Shown here piece after piece: positions 1 through 4,949 of a stretch of 11,612 nt of DNA (position 1 is its first letter; the number at the start of each line of letters is the position of its first letter). Made by a program: the position numbers and the translations under genes. A model generated the notes under the pieces. That model made no database searches. It worked only from the letters and a program-made list of their open reading frames with translations, and was not told where the DNA came from. The stretch lies in the NCBI GenBank assembly GCA_024516155.1, contig JAJJXM010000222.1:1-11612 (forward strand). Reading direction: 5' to 3'. The DNA comes from Pyronema omphalodes. Its lineage: Eukaryota; Ascomycota; Pezizomycetes; Pezizales; Pyronemataceae.

Positions 1-177
1 GTAACTGTTGTCTACTATGACCCAGTTCCTGGTCTCGAACAATGCCATTCAGATCGCGTGATAAACCATGACCCAGTTGGCCACGAAGAATGCCATTCAA
101 ATCTCGTGATACTCCATGACCCAGTTGACCTCGAAGAATGCCATTCAAATCTCGTGATAAACATGAGCAAGTTCTAG
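1..177 (+). CDS. Partial small repeat ORF (3' end), doubtful gene
   Basis: The frame is open from base 1 to TAG at 175-177 and encodes 58 residues ending NMSKF. It contains three 16-residue repeats of the type HDPVGLEECHSNLVIN. Compared with the 80-aa version in copies 2-4, exactly one repeat is missing in frame, and most substitutions change the amino acid (N/D, L/H, G/D, N/L). That looks like neutral drift more than protein selection. The start codon lies outside the window. Confidence 0.12.
   Translation, partial: VTVVYYDPVPGLEQCHSDRVINHDPVGHEECHSNLVILHDPVDLEECHSNLVINMSKF
17..163 (+). repeat. 48-bp minisatellite, 3 repeats
   Basis: Tandem units starting ATGACCCAGTT at 17 (51 bp, with 3 extra bases), 68 and 116. 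Copies 2-4 of the array carry four such units, so this copy has one fewer. Because 48 is a multiple of three, any frame free of stops in one unit stays open through all. Confidence 0.93.
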
Positions 178-209
178 GCCTCGCAGTGTGACACCGAGTG
201 TGAAAATTG

Positions 210-389
210 TCTTCCTCTTACTCATCTTCTCATTCTCATCTTCCTTCTCCCATCATCCTTTGTCATCGTCCTGAGTCATCGTCCTGAGTCAATCTTCCTT
301 TTTCAGTCCTTCCTTTTCAATCTTCCGTTTTCCGTCTTCCTTTTTCCCATCTTCCTTCTTCCGATCCTCTGTTTTCCCTTCTTCCTTTA
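210..389 (+). repeat. CT-rich (TCTTCC-type) tract upstream of promoter
   Basis: About 180 bp of pyrimidine-rich + strand with recurring CATCTTCC/GTCTTCC motifs at irregular 10-14 bp spacing. It surrounds the two TGAGTCA sites. Such strand-asymmetric tracts often exclude nucleosomes and can form triplex DNA; that role is inferred. Confidence 0.75.
272..291 (+). promoter_or_regulatory. Two Gcn4/AP-1-type sites (TGAGTCA), 13 bp apart
   Basis: TGAGTCA at 272-278 and 285-291, in a 13-bp direct repeat. TGA(C/G)TCA is the established binding site of bZIP factors (fungal Gcn4, animal AP-1). They lie about 240 bp upstream of the TATA box. Binding is inferred. Confidence 0.45.
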
Positions 390-571
390 CCAATAGTATT
401 GTTCTCATTGATCCACCTCTTTTCATTCCTTGCTCAGAAACCTGTTTGGCAGTAGGACGCACAATGTGGCATCTTTACTCAAGTGATATTGTCCAGAATC
501 CTGCTTTCTGACATGTAACTAGCTATATAAACACCCCTTCCTCCCCCTGGTCTCCTTTCCTTTCTTTCTTC
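390..571 (+). promoter_or_regulatory. Candidate Pol II promoter: CCAAT, TATA, CT block
   Basis: CCAAT at 390-394, TATATAAA at 524-531, then an almost purely pyrimidine block at 534-570 ending TTCTTCATC. A TATA box followed by a CT block and a CA initiation point is typical of fungal-style core promoters. The likely start is near 571, about 45 bp after TATA. The order is kept in all four copies, including the diverged copy 1. Confidence 0.6.
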
Positions 572-678
572 ATCGGCGTTTCTGTGATATAGTATTTTTG
601 ACATATATTCGAAATATTCTACCATATATTGCGGATCTTTGTTTTTTGTTTTGTTTTGTTTTGTTTTCTCTTCAAATA

Positions 679-890
679 TCTTTGGTTTTTGGTTTTTTGT
701 TTTTGGTTTTTTGTTTTTGGCTTTGTGTTTTGTGTTTTTGGTTTTGTGTTTTTTTCTGTTTTTTCTGTTTTTGGTTTTGGTTTTTGGTTTTTGGTTTTTG
801 GTTTTTGGTTTTGGTTTTTGGTTTTTGTTCTTCGTTTTTTGTTTTCTGTTTTGTTTTGCTTTGCTTTGTTTTGTTTTGTTTTCCCCCCGC
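679..890 (+). repeat. A-free T/G-rich tract, 212 nt
   Basis: Not a single A on the + strand between 679 and 890. It consists of (TTTTG)n, a GGTTTTT heptamer array (773-828), CTGTTTTTT units, TTTTGC units and a final C6. With no A on this strand no stop codon can occur in any of six frames. It follows the predicted transcription start by about 110 nt, so the RNA would carry a long U/G-rich leader. Confidence 0.95.
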
Positions 891-1005
891 ATATCTTTGC
901 TGGGCACTTGTTTTTCTTCTTCTTCTTATCGAACACTCGATCGGTGTATCCCCTCTAACAGGGAATCTGGGAGAAGAGGGACTTTCCCGTAAAGCCCAGA
1001 CAAAG

Positions 1006-1070
1006 GTACGGTCGTTTCTTTCGTTTGTTTTTGTTCTTCGATCTGATTACTAACTTTTGTGCTTTTCTAG
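1006..1070 (+). other. Predicted intron, 65 nt
   Basis: Donor CAAAG|GTACGG, branch point TACTAAC at 1048-1054, acceptor GCTTTTCTAG|G ending at 1070, 17 nt from the branch A. TACTAAC is the canonical yeast and fungal branch sequence. The 3' end adjoins six 21-mers, each ending in another TTTTCTAG. Confidence 0.6.
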
Positions 1071-1196
1071 GTATTCTCTCTGCTTTTCTAGGTATCTTCT
1101 CCGCTTTTCTAGGTATTCTCTCTGCTTTTCTAGGTATCTTCTCCGCTTTTCTAGGTATTCTCTCTGCTTTTCTAGGTATCTTCTCCGCTTTTCTAG
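1071..1196 (+). repeat. 21-bp minisatellite of splice-like units, 6 repeats
   Basis: Six 21-bp units alternating GTATTCTCTCTGC... and GTATCTTCTCCGC..., each ending GCTTTTCTAG, so the higher-order period is 42 bp. Each unit begins with GTAT, like a donor, and ends with a pyrimidine tract and AG, like an acceptor; every junction reads AG|GT. Confidence 0.95.
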
Positions 1197-1278
1197 GTTT
1201 CTTCTCTTCGATCTCAAGAAACCACAAGGGTTGAAATGTATGACTTCTTTCGTTTCTGTTTTTCTCTCCTTTCTTTTC

Positions 1279-1524
1279 GCATATCTTGGCTGGGCACTTG
1301 TTTTTCTTGTTATTCTTATCAAACACTCGATCAGAGTATCCCCTCCAACTGGGAATCTGGGAGAAGACGGACTTTCCCTTAAAGCCCAGATAAGAGTATG
1401 TCTTCGTTTCGTACCTATTACACCATCCGTCTATTCTTTATGTTATTTGGATTACCTCTTACTCCTCTCGCTCGATCCTTTTACCAACTTCTCTTCTTTT
1501 TGATTTCAATACTTATGAAAGCCA
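1279..1524 (+). repeat. Terminal cassette variant (copy 1)
   Basis: Diverged cassette starting GCATATCTTGGCTGGG. Its donor is GTATGT (1396) where the other cassettes have GTACGG, and there is no TACTAAC or 21-mer array. It ends at a junction (1525-1529) where copies 2 and 3 have 178 bp more. Confidence 0.8.
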
Positions 1525-1620
1525 CAAGTGGTATTCCCGCATATTATCATCACTTTTGCTGTGTTGGTATCACATCTCCTCCACTGCAGCGTTGCTACCA
1601 TACTATCTGCTCGTCTTGTA

Positions 1621-1759
1621 GTAAGCGAGGCTCCACCATACTCTCGCTACACCACGCTCTCGCTGAACTTCCAGCCACTGCTTCCTCGCCCTTCAGCATC
1701 CTCCGTGCCTTGTCCCTTTCCCTTCTTCTGCCCTCTCACTCCCTCTCTCTCCCCCACAG
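1621..1759 (+). other. Possible intron with long polypyrimidine tract
   Basis: GTAAGC donor-like site at 1621 after TTGTA, and a strong acceptor at 1758-1759: about 50 nt of nearly pure pyrimidine before CCCCCACAG|GTAGC. No TACTAAC is present, so the donor and branch assignment is uncertain, while the acceptor resembles a genuine 3' splice site. Confidence 0.3.
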
Positions 1760-1772
1760 GTAGCTACAAACG

Positions 1773-1874
1773 TAAACACAAATGAATATACACAAATAAA
1801 CATATCCACAAATAAACATATACAACCAAACACATCTACAAATAACATGTACAAATAAATATATGCACAAGTAA
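1773..1874 (+). repeat. A-rich degenerate 14-16 bp repeat
   Basis: About six imperfect units of the type CACAAATAAACATAT. It contains several AATAAA by composition, which may or may not act as polyadenylation signals. Confidence 0.8.
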
Positions 1875-1992
1875 CAAATTCCTCAGGTTTCCCGTTCACT
1901 TCACTCGGGCTGTATTCCCCTCCCTGACTCACGTCGCTCGATTCCTCTGTCGACACTTTGTGATTTCGATTGCATGATGGAGGATGGAGATA

Positions 1993-2050
1993 TGCACCAG
2001 TAGTTTCGTGATTCATCCCTGTGCACCAGTAGTTTCGTGATTGATCCCTG
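1993..2050 (+). repeat. 29-bp direct doublet
   Basis: Two adjacent 29-bp units starting TGCACCAGTAGTTTCGTG, differing by a single base (TTCATCC against TTGATCC). Confidence 0.95.
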
Positions 2051-2094
2051 TCGCTACTCTGGATAGAACGGGATCGGCTCATGGGCTGTGTGGA

Positions 2095-2256
2095 TGGGAC
2101 TGATTTATTTCTTTCTTTATCTACCTACTGGCGTCGTCGAGGTGGGTGAGGGGCTGATCAGGTAGAGAGCGTCGATTAGGCAGAGGAGGTCGATCAGTGT
2201 GCGTGGACTAGTCATGCGTTGTCACTCGGGCATGTCATGACTAAATCTACAAGATG
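2095..2256 (+). other. G-rich spacer, weak 17-18 bp periodicity
   Basis: Strand composition flips here from pyrimidine-rich to G-rich. Between 2155 and 2197 there are three loose repeats around GATCAGGTAGAGAGCG / GATTAGGCAGAGGAGG / GATCAG. No gene seen. The same stretch recurs at 5693-5854 and 9289-9450. Confidence 0.5.
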
Positions 2257-2292
2257 AATAAATTTACAGGGTGAAGAATATAGAAGAATAAA
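2257..2292 (+). terminator. Two AATAAA polyadenylation-type signals
   Basis: AATAAA at 2257-2262 and 2287-2292. Candidate 3' end of the unit, though an AT-rich context makes chance occurrence likely. Confidence 0.3.
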
Positions 2293-2340
2293 GAGAACTT
2301 TGAATATTAATAATCGATTTTGAAGATACATAATTTGTTG

Positions 2341-2745
2341 TGTGCAGACTGTTGCTCGCTGTGACTAGACAGACCACTCTCGCTCGCGACAGCACCGTCG
2401 GTGTATGTAGACCAGTCTCGCTTGCCTGACTAGACTGTCACTACATAGCTGGGAGAGCACTCTCGCTCGCTTACATTGCCGTGAGAGCACTCTCCGTTGC
2501 TATGGCAACACCGTAGGTGTGTCCCTTTTGTATGAAGTCTAATAAATGTTTGATTTAATATCAAGCATGATTTTTTGTGCATCTTTTTCATTCAGTACGC
2601 ATTGTAATTCTTGCATTTTTGAATATTTTTTGTGTCTGCAATCAATCACGTCCAAACGGGTCTTGCAAGACCACTCTCGCTTGCTGCGACTAGCAGCTGT
2701 CAGAGCACTCTCGCTCGCTGTCGCAACACCGTAGGTGTGCCCCTT
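2341..2745. repeat. Hairpin-motif block (CACTCTCGCTCGC / CACCGTAGGTG)
   Basis: Degenerate dispersed repeats. The motif (GAG)CACTCTCGCTCGC recurs at least five times. Three short inverted repeats follow it: CACC-GTC-GGTG (2393-2403), ACACC-GTA-GGTGT (2508-2520) and again at 2726-2738. Two are followed by TGTGYCCCTT. GAGAG-CA-CTCTC inverted repeats lie at 2453-2464 and 2483-2494, GTTGC-TATG-GCAAC at 2496-2509, and a 14-bp perfect palindrome at 2659-2672. Function unknown; compatible with a protein-binding or structured-RNA block, or with decayed mobile-element ends. Confidence 0.7.
2541..2575 (+). terminator. AATAAA with downstream T/G-rich element
   Basis: AATAAATG at 2541, followed within 35 nt by a GATTTTTTGTG stretch, the usual order of a eukaryotic cleavage and polyadenylation site. 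Confidence 0.35.
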
Positions 2746-2779
2746 CTTCGTTCAGTTGTTGCTACTTACGAATGAACTT

Positions 2780-2862
2780 TATTTTGATTATGTAAGTTTT
2801 TTTGTTTAAATTAGTAATTTTTGGTTTCAATTAGGTAATGTTTTTGTTTTAATTACTTACGG
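2780..2862 (+). repeat. AT-rich degenerate 22-bp repeat
   Basis: Three to four imperfect units of the form TTTTTG-TTT-AATTA-GTAA (2796-2817, 2818-2840, 2841-2862, and a weaker one at 2780-2795). The second unit's start makes AATTTTTGG (2816-2824), which matches an Sm-site consensus, probably by chance. Confidence 0.65.
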
Positions 2863-3067
2863 TAACTTTTGTTATTTATCTTGCTCATTGCAAAATTGAT
2901 TACGATTGTTTGCTTTGAAACTTCTTCGTAGTCCCTTAAACTGCATTCCTTCTTCGCAGCGCGTCACTTGCAACTCACAGTGAATGGCGTAGCAGACGCG
3001 ATGCAGCTGAGAGTCACGTGTTGATTCTTGGCGAGAGAATTCAGCTGCCCCACGCAGCAAAACAAAG
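2863..3067. other. Unique spacer with E-box
   Basis: About 205 bp without internal repeats between the AT-rich repeat and the small ORF. It contains a perfect E-box CACGTG at 3015-3020 (bHLH or centromere-binding-factor type site). A 62-codon minus-strand frame (2872-3060) starts only at a TTG and is not convincing. Repeated at 6461-6665 (E-box 6613-6618) and 10057-10261 (E-box 10209-10214). Confidence 0.5.
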
Positions 3068-3310
3068 ATGCAAACTTACGAGAGGGTAACTGTTCTCTAC
3101 TATGACCCAGTTCTTGGTCTCGAAGAATGCCATTCAAATCTCGTGATAAACCATGACCCAGTTGGCCTCGAACAATGCCATTCAAATCGCGTGATAAACC
3201 ATGATCCAGTTGGCCTCGAACAATGCCATTCAAATCTTGTGATAATCCATGACCCAGTTGGCCTCGAAGAATGCCATTCAAATCTCGTGATAAACATGAG
3301 CAAGTTCTAG
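3068..3310 (+). CDS. Small ORF of 16-residue repeats, doubtful gene
   Basis: 80-codon frame with a real ATG at 3068 in favourable context (A at -3) and TAG at 3308-3310. After a short leader (MQTYERVTVLYY) come four repeats of about 16 residues built on DPVGLEECHSNLVIN, then MSKF. Each repeat has one Cys-His pair (ECH or QCH), which could suggest metal binding, but no known family is recognised. Two overlapping minus-strand frames are equally open because the repeat length is a multiple of three. Changes between repeats are mostly non-synonymous. It lies about 600 bp upstream of the predicted TATA box, outside the proposed transcript. Most likely a chance frame in a minisatellite. Confidence 0.15.
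   Translation: MQTYERVTVLYYDPVLGLEECHSNLVINHDPVGLEQCHSNRVINHDPVGLEQCHSNLVIIHDPVGLEECHSNLVINMSKF
3102..3296 (+). repeat. 48-bp minisatellite, 4 repeats
   Basis: Units start at 3102 (51 bp), 3153, 3201 and 3249, with a few substitutions between them (GAAGAA/GAACAA, CTCGTG/CGCGTG/CTTGTG). They encode 16-residue repeats in the + frame of the small ORF at 3068-3310. Confidence 0.95.
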
Positions 3311-3339
3311 GCCTCGCAGTGTGACACCGAGTGTGAAAA

Positions 3340-3526
3340 TTGTCTTCCTCTTACTCATCTTCCTCATTCTCATCTTCCTTCTCCCATCTTCCTTTGTCAA
3401 TCGTCCTGAGTCAATCGTCCTGAGTCAATCTTCCTTTTTCAGTCTTCCTTTTTCAATCTTCCGTTTTCCGTCTTCCTTTTTTCCATCTTCCTTCTTCCGA
3501 TCCTCTGTTTTCCCTTCTTCCTTTTA
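3340..3526 (+). repeat. CT-rich tract upstream of promoter (copy 2)
   Basis: Pyrimidine-rich tract equivalent to 210-389 with small indels relative to copy 1. It ends just before the CCAAT box. Confidence 0.75.
3407..3427 (+). promoter_or_regulatory. Two Gcn4/AP-1-type sites (TGAGTCA), 14 bp apart
   Basis: TGAGTCA at 3407-3413 and 3421-3427 in a 14-bp direct repeat beginning TCAATCG. In copy 1 both repeats are one base shorter, but the TGAGTCA core is kept in all copies. Confidence 0.45.
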
Positions 3527-3707
3527 CCAATAGTATTGTTCTCATGATCCACCTCTTTTCATTCCTTGCTCAGAAACCTGTTTGGCAGTAGGACGCACAA
3601 TGTGGCACCTTCACTCAAGTGATATTGTCCAGAATCCTGCTTTCTGACATGTAACTAGCTATATAAACACCCCTTCCTCCCCCTGGTCTCCTTTCCTTTC
3701 TTTCTTC
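3527..3707 (+). promoter_or_regulatory. Candidate Pol II promoter (copy 2)
   Basis: CCAAT at 3527-3531, TATATAAA at 3660-3667, CT block 3670-3706. Two substitutions lie just upstream relative to copy 1 (CACCTTCACTC against CATCTTTACTC); the core is unchanged. Confidence 0.6.
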
Positions 3708-3814
3708 ATCGGCGTTCTGTGATATAGTATTTTTTGACATATATGCGAAATATTCTACCATATATTGCGGATCTTTGTTTTTTGTTTTGTTTTGTTTTGT
3801 TTTCTCTTCAAATA

Positions 3815-4006
3815 TCTTTGGTTTTTGGTTTTTTGTTTTTGGCTTTGTGTTTTGTGTTTTGTGTTTTTGGTTTTGTGTTTTTTTCTGTTTTTTCTGTTTT
3901 TTCTGTTTTTTCTGTTTTTTCTGTTTTTGGTTTTTGGTTTTTGTTCTTCGTTTTTTGTTTTCTGTTTTGTTTTGCTTTGCTTTGTTTTGTTTTGTTTTCC
4001 CCCCGC
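3815..4006 (+). repeat. A-free T/G-rich tract, 192 nt (copy 2)
   Basis: No A from 3815 to 4006. Here the expanded element is a CTGTTTTTT nonamer (five CTG at 3885, 3894, 3903, 3912, 3921) instead of the GGTTTTT heptamer of copy 1. Confidence 0.95.
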
Positions 4007-4121
4007 ATATCTTTGCTGGGCACTTGTTTTTCTTCTTCTTCTTATCAAACACTCGATCGGAGTATCCCCTCTAACAGGGAATCTGGGAGAAGAGGGACTT
4101 TCCCGTAAAGCCCAGACAAAG

Positions 4122-4187
4122 GTACGGTCGTTTCTTTCGTTTTGTTTTTGTTCTTCGATCTGATTACTAACTTTTGTGCTTTTCTAG
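4122..4187 (+). other. Predicted intron, 66 nt (copy 2, cassette 1)
   Basis: GTACGG donor, TACTAAC at 4165-4171, TTTTCTAG acceptor. One T longer than the copy 1 intron. Confidence 0.6.
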
Positions 4188-4271
4188 GTATTCTCTCCGC
4201 TTTTCTAGGTATCTTCTCCGCTTTTCTAGGTATTCTCTCTGCTTTTCTAGGTATCTTCTCCGCTTTTCTAG
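4188..4271 (+). repeat. 21-bp minisatellite, 4 repeats (copy 2, cassette 1)
   Basis: Four units; the first has the CTCTCCGC variant. Followed by a degenerate unit beginning GTTTCTTCTC. Confidence 0.95.
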
Positions 4272-4470
4272 GTTTCTTCTCTTCGATCTCAAGAAACCAC
4301 AAGGGTTGAAATGTATGACTTCTTTCGTTTCTGTTTTTCTCTTCTTTCTTTTCGCATATCTTGGCTGGGCACTTGTTTTTCTTCTTCTTCTTATCAAACA
4401 CTCGTTCGGAGTATCCCCTCTAACAGGGAATCTGGGAGAAGAGGGACTTTCCCGTAAAGCCCAGACAAAG

Positions 4471-4536
4471 GTACGGTCGTTTCTTTCGTTTTGTTTTTGT
4501 TCTTCGATCTGATTACTAACTTTTGTGCTTTTCTAG
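4471..4536 (+). other. Predicted intron, 66 nt (copy 2, cassette 2)
   Basis: Tandem duplicate of 4122-4187 with TACTAAC at 4514-4520. No base difference seen inside the intron. Confidence 0.6.
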
Positions 4537-4620
4537 GTATTCTCTCTGCTTTTCTAGGTATCTTCTCCGCTTTTCTAGGTATTCTCTCTGCTTTTCTAGG
4601 TTTCTTCTCCGCTTTTCTAG
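4537..4620 (+). repeat. 21-bp minisatellite, 4 repeats (copy 2, cassette 2)
   Basis: Four units; the last begins GTTTCTTCTC where cassette 1 has GTATCTTCTC, showing spread of the terminal variant into the array. Confidence 0.95.
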
Positions 4621-4702
4621 GTTTCTTCTCTTCGATCTCAAGAAACCACAAGGGTTGAAATGTATGACTTCTTCCGTTTCTGTTTTTCTCTTCTTTTTTT
4701 TC

Positions 4703-4949
4703 GCATATCTTGGCTGGGCACTTGTTTTTCTTGTTATTCTTATCAAACACTCGATCAGAGTATCCCCTCCAACAGGGAATCTGGGAGAAGACGGACTTTC
4801 CCTTAAAGCCCAGATAAGAGTATGTCTTCGTTTCGTACCTATTACACCATCCGTCTATTCTTTCTGTTATTTGGATTACCTCTTACTCCTCTCGCTCGAT
4901 CCTTTTAACAACTTCTCTTCTTTTTTGATTTCAGTACACATGAAAGCCA
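4703..4949 (+). repeat. Terminal cassette variant (copy 2)
   Basis: Third copy of the cassette start. Homology is clear to the donor (GTATGT, 4820), after which the intron is different and longer (115 nt) and ends in TTTGATTTCAG. Confidence 0.85.
4820..4934 (+). other. Predicted intron, 115 nt (copy 2, terminal cassette)
   Basis: Donor GTATGT at the position homologous to GTACGG of the other cassettes (six bases after CCCAG). Acceptor TTTGATTTCAG. The branch point is weaker (TTTTAAC near 4904-4910). A stronger alternative acceptor lies at 5013, with CTAAC at 4994-4998 and TCTGTCTTTCAG, giving a 194-nt intron. Confidence 0.45.

Larger units (their letters stand above)
889..1278 (+). repeat. 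Intron-exon cassette, 390 bp (copy 1)
   Basis: Starts GCATATCTTTGCTGGG and repeats at 1279. It consists of exon end, a 65-nt intron and the first part of the next exon with six 21-mers. It is 349 + 42 - 1 bp: two additional 21-mers and one base less in the intron. Copies 2 and 3 have two such cassettes, copy 1 only one. Confidence 0.9.
571..2560 (+). ncRNA. Candidate spliced non-coding transcription unit 1
   Basis: Inferred transcript from the TATA/CT-block promoter to the AATAAA region (2257-2292 or 2541-2546). It would include the A-free U/G-rich leader, intron 1006-1070, an exon 1071-1395 enlarged by two extra 21-mers, and a GTATGT donor at 1396 whose CAG acceptor is mutated to CAA. No conserved reading frame crosses the splice junctions. 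Start and end are approximate. Confidence 0.35.
1..3085 (+). repeat. Tandem array copy 1 (diverged, 5' end outside window)
   Basis: First visible copy of the 3.6 kb repeat, beginning inside the 48-bp minisatellite. Its start (GTAACTGTTG) aligns with 3086, 6684 and 10280. The copy is two-part. From 1 to about 1530 it differs from the later copies by scattered substitutions, one fewer 48-bp repeat, one fewer 349-bp cassette, two extra 21-mers and 5 bp (1525-1529) in place of 178 bp (4950-5127). From 1531 to 3085 I see no difference from 5129-6683 at a constant offset of 3598. The distance from TATA box to the 3' AATAAA is 462 bp shorter than in copy 2. Confidence 0.95.
4005..4353 (+). repeat. 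Intron-exon cassette 1, 349 bp (copy 2)
   Basis: Direct repeat of the following 349 bp. One period equals exactly one 66-nt intron plus one 283-nt exon, so the duplication adds a complete intron-exon pair. Confidence 0.93.
4354..4702 (+). repeat. Intron-exon cassette 2, 349 bp (copy 2)
   Basis: Second tandem cassette. Few differences from 4005-4353: TTGGCT for TTTGCT, CTCGTTCGG for CTCGATCGG, and variants in the 21-mers. Confidence 0.93.

Noticed and set aside
17..163. CRISPR-like array
   Set aside because: The 48-bp units are contiguous tandem repeats with no unique spacers; this is a minisatellite in eukaryotic DNA.
598..1053. Several overlapping ORFs on both strands over the T/G tract (Phe/Leu/Cys-rich on +, Lys/Gln/Asn/Thr-rich on -)
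   Set aside because: The A-free tract cannot contain a stop in any of six frames. The frames end differently in each copy because of small indels, and composition is pure low complexity.
955..1326. Minus-strand Lys/Arg-rich repeat ORF (RKAEKIP-type repeats)
   Set aside because: It is the reverse of the 21-bp minisatellite, whose length is a multiple of three; the + strand frames through the same DNA are open as well. No independent coding signal.
1693..2082. 129-codon minus-strand ORF with a true ATG, repeated at 5291-5680 and 8887-9276
   Set aside because: Its hydrophobic middle is just the A-rich degenerate repeat and its C-terminal part the reverse of a polypyrimidine acceptor tract; two SRNYWCTGMNHETTGAY-like segments come from the 29-bp doublet. 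The three copies are identical at DNA level, so conservation proves nothing. No homologue recognised.
2546..2734. 62-codon ORF starting in AATAAATG
   Set aside because: The ATG overlaps a likely polyadenylation signal and the frame runs through hairpin motifs. No family resemblance and no conserved diverged copy to test.
2816..2824. AATTTTTGG as an Sm-binding site of an snRNA or spliced-leader RNA
   Set aside because: No flanking stem-loops or leader with donor in the expected arrangement. The motif arises at a junction of the AT-rich 22-bp repeat.
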